A DNA stretch of 64,000 nucleotides from an uncultured Oscillospiraceae bacterium (GTDB lineage: Bacteria; Bacillota; Clostridia; Oscillospirales; Oscillospiraceae). The translations under genes were made by a program, and so were the position numbers. The notes beneath the pieces are model-generated. The model did not search any database. It had not been told where the DNA came from and worked only from the letters and a program-made list of their open reading frames with translations. The stretch covers positions 24,339 to 88,338 of the forward strand of contig CAJUFJ010000001.1 in assembly GCA_910585815.1 (NCBI GenBank), read 5' to 3'. Positions 57,626-64,000 of the stretch are shown piece after piece (the first letter of the stretch is position 1; every line of letters starts with the position of its first letter).

Positions 57626-58228
57626 ATGCAGTACTTTCCCCCCGCACTGGAAAATTTAGTGGAGCACTTCGCCAAGCTGCCTGGGGTGGGCATCAAGTCC
57701 GCCCAGCGGCTGGCCTTTCATGTGCTCTCCCTGCCCGAGGAGGAGGCCGCCGCCTTCGCCCGGGCCATCACCGACGCCAAAGCCCACATCCACACCTGTC
57801 CCGTCTGCCAGAACCTCACCGAGGGGGACGGCCCCTGTCCCATCTGCGCCAGCGCCAAGCGGGACAGCGCCGTAATCTGCGTGGTGGCCGACCCCAAGGA
57901 CGTGGTGGCCATGGAGCGCAGCCGGGAGTACACCGGACTGTACCATGTCCTCCACGGGGTCCTCTCCCCCATGAACCGTGTGGGGCCCGACGACCTGCAC
58001 ATCCGCTCCCTGGTGGAGCGGGTGGCCGCAGGCGGCATTGAGGAAGTGATTATGGCCACCAACCCGGACACCGAGGGGGAGGCCACCGCCATGTATCTGT
58101 CCCGGCTGCTAAAGCCCTTCCAGGTGAAGGTGACCCGCCTGGCCTACGGCATCCCCGTGGGCAGCCACTTGGAGTACGCCGACGACGCCACCCTGGTCCG
58201 CGCCCTGGAGGGCCGGCGGGAGATTTAG
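57626..58228 (+). CDS. recR: Recombination protein RecR
   Basis: DNA-clamp protein of the RecFOR gap-repair pathway. N-terminal helix-hairpin-helix (LPGVGIKSAQRLAFHVL), four-Cys zinc finger CPVCQNLTEGDGPCPIC (about 58-74) and a Toprim domain (VVADPKDVVAME, ATNPDTEGEATA). 200 aa, normal. It starts five bases after rpe; the usual partners dnaX and ybaB are not here, so the rpe-recR pairing is atypical. Confidence 0.96.
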   Translation: MQYFPPALENLVEHFAKLPGVGIKSAQRLAFHVLSLPEEEAAAFARAITDAKAHIHTCPVCQNLTEGDGPCPICASAKRDSAVICVVADPKDVVAMERSREYTGLYHVLHGVLSPMNRVGPDDLHIRSLVERVAAGGIEEVIMATNPDTEGEATAMYLSRLLKPFQVKVTRLAYGIPVGSHLEYADDATLVRALEGRREI

Positions 58229-58239
58229 GAGGGAGCCCC

Positions 58240-58920
58240 ATGAGTGAAATCAGATTCCAATCCAAGTGGTTCGAGAAATGTCTCAGAGACTATCTAAACA
58301 TTGAGGGCCGGCCCATTACCGACGAAGATGTGGTGGAAATCAAATACCTTTTCGTCTCCACCACCCACGGCTATGAGCTGGGCTTCGCAAAATCTCTGCC
58401 TCCAGAGCTGTTCCAGACCTGCGCCTTCCCGGACTCCGGGGACGAGTGGTATTTCGCATGTATTGAGAACACAGGCAAATACTCCTCTATCCAGGATTTC
58501 CTTGAAATTGAGGTTTCAAATTTGGAGATCGGCTATCAGGTGCATGAGCTGAGATTCAAAGATGATACCCCGCGCTTTGCATATCGCGGTTCAGCCGTCG
58601 ATTACAAGCTGGCCCAAAGGGCCATGCGCAGCTTTGACGCAGGCGTTAAGCGGTACGGTACGCAGGACACCGATTTTGAGGGCCTGATGGAGGACGAGAT
58701 CACCTGCGATTACGGCATTTTATCCCCGGAGGACTTCTCCTGTCTGACCGGACTGGAGGTGCTCCGCCTGATGAGCTGCCAGACGGAAATCCACAGCCTG
58801 AGCTTTTTAGAACATCTGCCCAGGCTGCGGGTTTTGGAGATTGGTGAGGTATTTCTTAACGACCTGGCTGGCTTGGACAAACTGATTGGCCTGGAAAAAT
58901 TATGTATCTGGAGCAACTAA
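58240..58920 (+). CDS. Protein of unknown function with leucine-rich C-terminus
   Basis: A 226-aa soluble protein starting 11 bases after recR (ribosome site TAGGAGGGAG). The last ~60 residues follow a leucine-rich repeat rhythm: LTGLEVLRLMSCQTEIHSLSF, LPRLRVLEIGEVFLNDLAG, LIGLEKLCIWS. It ends at the repeat, so it may be a shortened relative of longer LRR proteins. The N-terminal part is not recognised. Lower GC than recR. Confidence 0.7.
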   Translation: MSEIRFQSKWFEKCLRDYLNIEGRPITDEDVVEIKYLFVSTTHGYELGFAKSLPPELFQTCAFPDSGDEWYFACIENTGKYSSIQDFLEIEVSNLEIGYQVHELRFKDDTPRFAYRGSAVDYKLAQRAMRSFDAGVKRYGTQDTDFEGLMEDEITCDYGILSPEDFSCLTGLEVLRLMSCQTEIHSLSFLEHLPRLRVLEIGEVFLNDLAGLDKLIGLEKLCIWSN

Positions 58921-58922
58921 GA

Positions 58923-58957
58923 AGGAGGCGCGGCCTAAGCCGCGCCTCCTCGTTTCT
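58923..58957. terminator. Terminator between converging genes
   Basis: AGGAGGCGCGGC (58923-58934) pairs with GCCGCGCCTCCT (58939-58950), followed by CGTTTCTT. Confidence 0.85.
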
Positions 58958-59289
58958 TACACAGCGTCCTCGTCGTCCTCCAGCTCCTCCACCATCATCA
59001 GGGCGGCGATATCCATACATTTCTGCCGCAGCTTCAGCTCCTGGGACCTGGCCTCCAGCTCCTCGCTGTCCTCCTCCGAGGGCGCCTCCGGGGCGGGGGG
59101 CAGCCACTGGCGCACCGCTTTCTCATACAGCACCGCCGCCGCCTCCACCTGCTCCTCCTCGCTCCGCTCCAGAAACTGCTGCTTCATCTCAAACCGGTCG
59201 ATGGATACCCGCCCCGAGGGGCTGCCTCCGCCGGAGGGCGCCTGCTCCCCGGATGGGGAAAAGGTGTCCTCCCTGTCCATACTGCTCAT
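58957..59289 (-). CDS. Small acidic protein of unknown function
   Basis: A 110-aa protein. The ATG at 59289 follows AGGGGGAA; an upstream in-frame ATG (59334) has no ribosome site. It is Glu-rich and predicted helical, with FLERSEEEQVEAAAVLYEKA and ELEARSQELKLRQKCMDIAA suggesting a coiled coil. No family recognised. It follows sfsA on the same strand. Confidence 0.6.
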   Translation of the reverse strand: MSSMDREDTFSPSGEQAPSGGGSPSGRVSIDRFEMKQQFLERSEEEQVEAAAVLYEKAVRQWLPPAPEAPSEEDSEELEARSQELKLRQKCMDIAALMMVEELEDDEDAV

Positions 59290-59355
59290 TGCCGCTTCCC
59301 CCTTCGCTGCTTTCTTATGGAGTACATCGGCCAAAAAGGGAAAAACTTTACCCCC

Positions 59356-60060
59356 CTACCGCTCCACTGGGATGCTCCGCTCTGCCCACAGCCCGCCCGG
59401 CTCCACCCGGCACTCCAGGGCCAGCACCTCCACCCCGGCCCGTGCGGCCCGGCGGAGGGCGTCTCCAAATTCCGGGTGGGTCCGGTCGTTGGGCTCCACC
59501 CGGGCCATCCCCTCCATCTGGACGATGAAGCACACCCCCGCCTCATAGCCGGCTTGACGGGCGGCCATCAGCTCCTCCAGGTGCTTCACCCCCCGGAGGG
59601 TGGGGGCGTCGGGAAAGCGGGCCACGTTGTCCTCCTCCAGCGTGACCCCCTTCACCTCCCAGAAACCCCGGCGGGCCGCCCCCTTTTCCGAATACTCCCA
59701 GTAGTAATCAAACCGGGAATTACCATATGTGGTCTCCGGCCGCAGGAGGGTGGGGACAAAGCCCAGTCCCCCCGCCGCCGCCCACTCCCCAAATACCCGG
59801 TTGGGGGCCTGGGCGTCCATGTTAATCAGCAGGGGCCCGCCGGGGCGGACCTTCTCCACAGCGATCAGGTCGTATTTTGTCTTCCGGGCGGGGTTGCCGC
59901 TCTCCTCCAGCCAGACCTTCACCCCGGGCACAAGCAGCTCCCGGCACCGGCCGGTGTTCTTCACGTGGCACACCTCCGTCCGCCCGCCCACGTCCACATG
60001 GGCAATAAAACGGTTGGGCCGGGCCTGAAAAATACCCGGCAAAATTTTTTTGTAGCGCAT
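59356..60060 (-). CDS. sfsA: Sugar fermentation stimulation protein SfsA
   Basis: A 234-aa protein with the SfsA pattern: RPNRFIAHVDVGG, CHVKNTGRCRELL, SRFDYYWEY, FWEVKGVTLE and ARFPDAPTLRGVKHL. The E. coli protein was described as a DNA-binding activator of maltose genes; the fold looks like a nuclease, and the true role is unclear. ATG 60060 with GGAGAG upstream; the frame is open further but without a ribosome site. Confidence 0.93.
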   Translation of the reverse strand: MRYKKILPGIFQARPNRFIAHVDVGGRTEVCHVKNTGRCRELLVPGVKVWLEESGNPARKTKYDLIAVEKVRPGGPLLINMDAQAPNRVFGEWAAAGGLGFVPTLLRPETTYGNSRFDYYWEYSEKGAARRGFWEVKGVTLEEDNVARFPDAPTLRGVKHLEELMAARQAGYEAGVCFIVQMEGMARVEPNDRTHPEFGDALRRAARAGVEVLALECRVEPGGLWAERSIPVER

Positions 60061-60127
60061 CCTGTTATCTCTCCATCTAATCGTTATTCTGCGGAACCCC
60101 TCCGGCAATGCCGGCCGGCACGTCATG

Positions 60128-60262
60128 TAGGGCAGGGGAAGTGTCCCGTTCGCAGATTTTATGTAGGGGCGGACATTGTCCGCCCGCGGGCGCACACTGT
60201 GCGCCCCTACAAATCGCACCAATTCTCCTGATTGCGATAAAATGCGCGGTAGGACACTCCCA
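60128..60262. mobile_element. MITE-like element, copy 2
   Basis: The outer left AGTGTCCCGTTCGCA and the outer right TGCGCGGTAGGACACTC form an imperfect inverted repeat. Between them is a GC palindrome starting TATGTAGGGGCGGACATTGT and GCACCAATTCTCCTGATTG, shared with 49425-49580. Same orientation as copy 1. Confidence 0.7.
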
Positions 60263-60276
60263 CCAAGAATCCCCCC

Positions 60277-60305
60277 TGGAAATTCTATCACATCTGTGGT
60301 ATAAT
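60277..60305 (+). promoter_or_regulatory. Promoter of the HD hydrolase gene
   Basis: TGGAAA (60277-60282), 17 bases, TATAAT (60300-60305). Confidence 0.65.
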
Positions 60306-60336
60306 GAACAGCACTGAATCAGGAAGGAGACTGGAT

Positions 60337-60924
60337 ATGTCCTGCAAAGAGGAATTTATCGAGATTTTCAAGGCCAACATCACCCGGGAGGGGGCCGACA
60401 AGCTGCTGGAATACCTGGAGCACAAGAGCGACTTTTTCACCGCCCCCGCCTCCGCCCGCTACCACGGGGCCTACGAGGGCGGGCTGTGTGAGCACAGCCT
60501 GAACGTCTACCACTGTCTGGTGGACTACCTCCAGCGGGAGCGGGTGCAAGAGCTCTACGGCCTGGACTACAGCGGCGAGTCCATCGCCATTGTGGCCCTG
60601 TGCCACGACCTGTGCAAAATCGGCTGCTACAAAAAGACCATGCGCAACGTGAAGGACGACGCCACCGGCCAGTGGACCAAGGTGCCTGCCTTCCTCTTTG
60701 ACGACCCCCTGCCCTACGGCCACGGGGAAAAGAGCGTGTACATCACCAACGGCTTCATCCGCCTCACCCGGGAGGAGGCCATGGCTATCCGCTGGCACAT
60801 GGGCTTCTCCGGCCCGGAGGACAACCGCACCGTGGGTCAGGCCCTGCGGATGTACCCCCTGGCCTTCGCCCTGGCCACAGCGGACATGGAGGCCTCCTAT
60901 TTTCTGGAGAACGACGAGCAATAA
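60337..60924 (+). CDS. HD-domain hydrolase
   Basis: A 195-aa HD superfamily phosphohydrolase. Metal ligands: GGLCEHSLNVYHCL (first His), IVALCHDLCKIGCYKK (HD pair), and a late ALATADMEAS Asp. Pattern and size recall the C-terminal HD part of YhaM-type exonucleases or nucleotide hydrolases; the substrate is unknown. ATG 60337 follows GGAAGGAGA. Single gene with its own promoter and terminator. Confidence 0.85.
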   Translation: MSCKEEFIEIFKANITREGADKLLEYLEHKSDFFTAPASARYHGAYEGGLCEHSLNVYHCLVDYLQRERVQELYGLDYSGESIAIVALCHDLCKIGCYKKTMRNVKDDATGQWTKVPAFLFDDPLPYGHGEKSVYITNGFIRLTREEAMAIRWHMGFSGPEDNRTVGQALRMYPLAFALATADMEASYFLENDEQ

Positions 60925-60928
60925 CGCT

Positions 60929-60967
60929 CCCCGGACCGCTCCCTTGAGGGCGGTCCGGGGATTTTTT
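60929..60967. terminator. Terminator after the HD gene
   Basis: CCCCGGACCGC (60929-60939) pairs with GCGGTCCGGGG (60950-60960), followed by six T residues. It lies between converging genes. Confidence 0.9.
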
Positions 60968-63338
60968 ACGGCTCTGTCACCGGGAAGGTCACCACGGCGG
61001 TAAACAGGTCGGCCTCGGTGGAGATTGTCAGGCTGCCGCCGCAGGCCCGGGTAAAGGACTCCGCAATGGAAAGCCCCAGGCCGGAACCGCCGTCGGTGCG
61101 GCTCTCGTCCCCCCGGACGAAGCGGGCGGTGTAGTCCGCCCCGGGCTTCAGCTCAGCGGCGGAGGTGTTCCGCACGCTGGCGCTGGCCTGTCTCCCCTCC
61201 ACCGCCAGGTTCAGGTACACCCTTGAGCCGGGCAGGGAATACTTTAGAGCGTTGCCGATGAGGTTTTGGAACACCCGATACATCCGGTCACTGTCGGCGG
61301 TGATGGGCACCTCCCCCTCGGGGATGGCCGCCCGCAGGGTCAGGCCGCTGTTGTCGATGGCCTGCCCCATGTCGGCCAGGGTCTGGCGCAATAACCGGGC
61401 GTAATCAAGCCGTTCCAATTTAACGGGGAGTTGTCCCGACGCCGCCTTGCTCACCTCAAACACGTCCTGAACCATAGCCTTCAGCCGCTGGGCCTTCTCC
61501 CCCATGATCTGGACGTACTCGCTGGCCGGAGGCTCCAGGGGCTCCTGGGAGAGCAGCTCGGTGTAGCTGATGATGGAGGTGAGGGGGGTTTTCAGGTCGT
61601 GGGACACGTTGGTGACAAGCTCCACCTTCATCCGCTCGCTGCGGGTGCGCTCCTCTACCGCCTGGTGCAGGCCCTGCCGGATGTGGTTCAGGTCGTCGGC
61701 CAGTCCGGACAGGTCGCTGTTTTTCTGTAAGGCAAGTTCCCTTTCCAGCTCGCCCGCCCGAACGGCTGCGGCCTGGTCCGCCACCGCCCCGAAGTCGGTC
61801 CACAGCCGATGCAGCCGCCAGATCAGCACCGCGCACACAAGCATCAGCAGGGCGGCGGGGGTGACGATGACCCAGACGGTCTCCAGGGGCACGCCGCCCC
61901 GGTAGCTGGAGGCGTAAACCAGCAGGTTCATGTTCACCGCCCCCAGCAGGAGGAGCGTCATTGCGGTGACGCCGCACACCCGGCTCAGCCGCTTCTGGAC
62001 GGGCCTGTCCAGCCCCCAGGCGGCCAGCATGGCGATTACACCCCGTCTCCAGGGCCGCTTATTATACCGCCAGTCATTGAAAATCAGCAGGTACAGCCCC
62101 CAGAAGACGGCCAGCAGGCCCGGGATGTGGTCGGCCAGCTCCCGGAGGTACTCCCGGAACAGCCAGCCGCCGTTCTCGCTGAGGATGGTCACCGCCGTGC
62201 CGATGCTGGCGGTCTGCTCCACGAGGGGAATATTGTAGCTGTCATCAAAACCATTCTCCGTCAGCCACTCCTCATAGCTGATCCCATTCTGCTCCAGCTC
62301 CGTCATGATGTCGCCGTTGATATAGAGGTCGCCGGGGACGGCGGCGGCGCTGGACTCCCCGTAGGAGTAAGTGGGGGCGTAGGCATAGGTCAGCTCCTGC
62401 CAGATTTCTCCCAGGTACTCCGGGCGGGGGAGGCAGAAGAACACCAGCAGCAGGGCGGCCAGCACCTTGACCTCAAACCAGACCTTGCCCGTCCCCCGGG
62501 CCAGAGCCATGTCCGTCCGCTTCTTGTCCTTTCGCAACAGGACGTACACCAGGAACACCCCAGCGCCCACACCGGTGCGGACGGTCTCCTGAATGATCCG
62601 CTCCCGCCACTGGTCCAGACCCTGTTTGATGTAGTACAGTGTGTTGTACTGGTCGGAGCCGGTGCTGCCATAGTTGCCCTTGATAAAAATTTGCGGGCTG
62701 TTCATAACCGTCATGGTCACCTTCACCTTGGACCCCGCTTCGTCCACCGTGAAGTTCTTGTAGCCGGGGACATACCACTGATAGCTGTCCTCCCGTTCGT
62801 CAAAGTGGTAGTAGCCGCTGCCGTAGATGTTCAGCTCCTCCCCATCCAGCCATGCGCGGACCTTCTCCCCATCAAATTGCAGGAGGAATCCGTAGCCCTC
62901 TGAAATCAGGGCGGAGGGGTCCATGTCCGGGCTCAGGCTGTCCGAATTGCTGTAAAGGACTTTCCCTTCCTTCTCCACACGGTAGAGGACGTTTTTGTCC
63001 TCCTGTATCTGCTTGTGGAGGGCCTGATTTTGCGCCTCATAGAGCTTGGAGTAGTCAACCCCGGTTTGCGCATAGTCAGGATAGCCGTTGACAAAGGTCC
63101 GATAGGTATTGCCCCCGGCCCCCATCATGATGAGCTGCTCCAGCCGGTTGGAGGCGAAGTTTTTAAACTCCCGGGTCCTGCGCCAGTCGCTTTTGAAGCT
63201 GTCATACACCCAGGCGCGGCTGTTGGAGGAGGTCATTACCGTCCCGAAGTACAGCGCCCCCTCCAGAAGCAGGGAAACCCCCAGCAGGAAGGCCAAAAAG
63301 CCTAAAACCGCCTTACTTTTTTTCCATTTTGTATCCAA
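60966..63338 (-). CDS. Large sensor histidine kinase with multiple membrane helices
   Basis: A 790-aa kinase. A first helix (about 11-32) and a long extracellular part (33-245) are followed by about six further helices up to ~525, with a second outside loop (about 310-395). Then a HAMP/coiled-coil-like linker, the H-box VSHDLKTPLTS (His near 579), N-box NLIGNALKYS, and G-box GGSGLGLSIAE. The signal sensed is unknown. Its ATG lies inside the 3' end of the response regulator gene (26-base overlap), so the two are co-translated. Confidence 0.93.
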   Translation of the reverse strand: MDTKWKKSKAVLGFLAFLLGVSLLLEGALYFGTVMTSSNSRAWVYDSFKSDWRRTREFKNFASNRLEQLIMMGAGGNTYRTFVNGYPDYAQTGVDYSKLYEAQNQALHKQIQEDKNVLYRVEKEGKVLYSNSDSLSPDMDPSALISEGYGFLLQFDGEKVRAWLDGEELNIYGSGYYHFDEREDSYQWYVPGYKNFTVDEAGSKVKVTMTVMNSPQIFIKGNYGSTGSDQYNTLYYIKQGLDQWRERIIQETVRTGVGAGVFLVYVLLRKDKKRTDMALARGTGKVWFEVKVLAALLLVFFCLPRPEYLGEIWQELTYAYAPTYSYGESSAAAVPGDLYINGDIMTELEQNGISYEEWLTENGFDDSYNIPLVEQTASIGTAVTILSENGGWLFREYLRELADHIPGLLAVFWGLYLLIFNDWRYNKRPWRRGVIAMLAAWGLDRPVQKRLSRVCGVTAMTLLLLGAVNMNLLVYASSYRGGVPLETVWVIVTPAALLMLVCAVLIWRLHRLWTDFGAVADQAAAVRAGELERELALQKNSDLSGLADDLNHIRQGLHQAVEERTRSERMKVELVTNVSHDLKTPLTSIISYTELLSQEPLEPPASEYVQIMGEKAQRLKAMVQDVFEVSKAASGQLPVKLERLDYARLLRQTLADMGQAIDNSGLTLRAAIPEGEVPITADSDRMYRVFQNLIGNALKYSLPGSRVYLNLAVEGRQASASVRNTSAAELKPGADYTARFVRGDESRTDGGSGLGLSIAESFTRACGGSLTISTEADLFTAVVTFPVTEP

Positions 63339-64000
63339 TGCCCCACACCACCTTCAAATAGTCTGGCTCACGAGGATTGAGCTCAATTTTTTCCCGGATG
63401 CGCCGGATGTGCACCATCACCGTGCCCTCGGAGGACCAGGCTTCCTCCCCCCACACCCGGCGGTATATCTCCTCCGCGGGGAACACCCGGCCCAGGTTGC
63501 GCATGAGCAGGTCCACAATGCCCGTTTCGATGTTGGTCAGGCGTACCGGCTCGCCGTCCGCTGTCAGCTCCCGGTTGGACGGGTCGTAGGCCAGACGGCC
63601 GTTGACGATCATGCCGGCGGGGGCGGTGTTCACGTCCCCCAGGCTGGTGTACCGCCGCAGCTGGCTGCGCACCCGGGCGGTCAGCTCCCCCATGCTGAAG
63701 GGCTTGGTCACGTAGTCGTCCGCCCCCATGGACAGCCCCAGCACCTTGTCGCTCTCCTCGCTCTTGGCCGACAGCACAATCACCGGCAGGTTCCGCCGCT
63801 CCCGCACCCGCAGCACGGCGGACAGCCCGTCCAATTTCGGCATCATTACGTCCATCAGAATCAGCCGCAGGTCGGGATTCAGGGCTTTGTCCAGCGCCTC
63901 CATGCCGTCGTAGGCCCGGAGGACCCGGTAGCCCTCCTTCTCCAGCGCCGCAGCGATGGCGCCCACAATCTCCCTGTCGTCGTCCACCACCAGAATGGTC
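63313..64000 (-). CDS. OmpR-family response regulator (5' end outside the window)
   Basis: Open through the window edge, so the N-terminus is missing. Receiver domain with VVDDDREIV, phosphoacceptor in LILMDVMMPKLDG and switch Lys in DDYVTKPFSMGEL; winged-helix DNA-binding domain with VRLTNIETGIVDLLMRN and SEGTVMVHIRRIREKIE. It regulates genes in partnership with the downstream kinase. The kinase gene starts within its last codons. Confidence 0.95.
   Translation of the reverse strand, partial: TILVVDDDREIVGAIAAALEKEGYRVLRAYDGMEALDKALNPDLRLILMDVMMPKLDGLSAVLRVRERRNLPVIVLSAKSEESDKVLGLSMGADDYVTKPFSMGELTARVRSQLRRYTSLGDVNTAPAGMIVNGRLAYDPSNRELTADGEPVRLTNIETGIVDLLMRNLGRVFPAEEIYRRVWGEEAWSSEGTVMVHIRRIREKIELNPREPDYLKVVWGIGYKMEKK

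Noticed and set aside
9623..60262. CRISPR array
   Set aside because: The repeats are dispersed palindromic elements of different length with no regular spacers, and no cas genes are present.
1..64000. Prophage, tRNA or rRNA genes
   Set aside because: No structural phage genes, integrase, cloverleaf with CCA-type ends or rRNA segments were recognised on either strand.

Overview
The window looks like chromosomal DNA of a GC-rich, motile, probably spore-forming anaerobic Firmicute of the Clostridia (Oscillospiraceae-like, in the Flavonifractor/Oscillibacter neighbourhood). The sequence shows AGGAGG-type ribosome binding sites, TTGACA-17-TATAAT promoters, a Bacillus-type sigma-D flagellin promoter, a T-box and an L10 leader (both Firmicute devices), S-layer homology (SLH) domains, a SpoVB-like flippase, a SufC/SufB-only Fe-S gene pair and a stand-alone MetH activation protein. 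The genus is inference. No 16S rRNA, tRNA, CRISPR array or prophage was seen.

Layout. 1-6.4 kb: the end of an SLH-anchored C69 peptidase, a large flagellin with its own sigma-D promoter, and a two-gene HPt/response-regulator operon. 6.7-12.9 kb: an arginine cluster argG-argH-argJ-argB-argF (no argC or argD), its intergenic gaps filled with palindromic repeat elements. 12.9-18.4 kb: GH25 lysozyme, MetH plus its separate activation protein, and AsnA. 18.5-28 kb: a SUKH-like protein, an RNHCP protein, a secreted protein, an orphan MazF, Alr, a lipoprotein, the NAD(P)H-hydrate repair enzyme, SufB and SufC, and an SLH protein. 28-33 kb: a phenylalanine T-box leader, a polysaccharide deacetylase lipoprotein, pheS and pheT. 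33-46 kb: threonine aldolase, a cell-surface/polysaccharide operon, three M42 peptidases around a tandem DUF4253 pair, and a MATE exporter. 46-50 kb: an accessory patch with a SpoVB-like flippase flanked by broken pieces of a related gene, a RelB/DinJ-PIN toxin-antitoxin pair, divergent XRE regulators with twin operators, and a candidate structured RNA. 50-64 kb: crotonase, AEC transporter, nitrilase-family amidase, RtcB, rplJ-rplL with its leader, threonine dehydratase, rpe-recR, small proteins, sfsA, an HD hydrolase, and a histidine kinase with the start of its response regulator (cut by the window edge).

Working together: the arg cluster covers ornithine acetyl recycling, the kinase step and the three steps from ornithine to arginine. 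metH and its activation protein form one methionine-synthesis system split over two overlapping genes. The 34-38 kb genes look like a wall/surface glycan unit. pheS and pheT are probably controlled, together with a wall-modifying deacetylase lipoprotein, by uncharged tRNA-Phe.

The most interesting unexplained item is at about 49.6-49.83 kb: a near-consensus promoter followed by about 211 nt that fold into a 15-bp closing stem, a 9-bp second stem and three internal hairpins, with no coding content. The second theme is an unusually dense set of several families of palindromic intergenic elements, including two inverted copies of a roughly 185-bp element and two copies of a MITE-like element with imperfect terminal repeats. 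All assignments come from reading the sequence; no database search was run.
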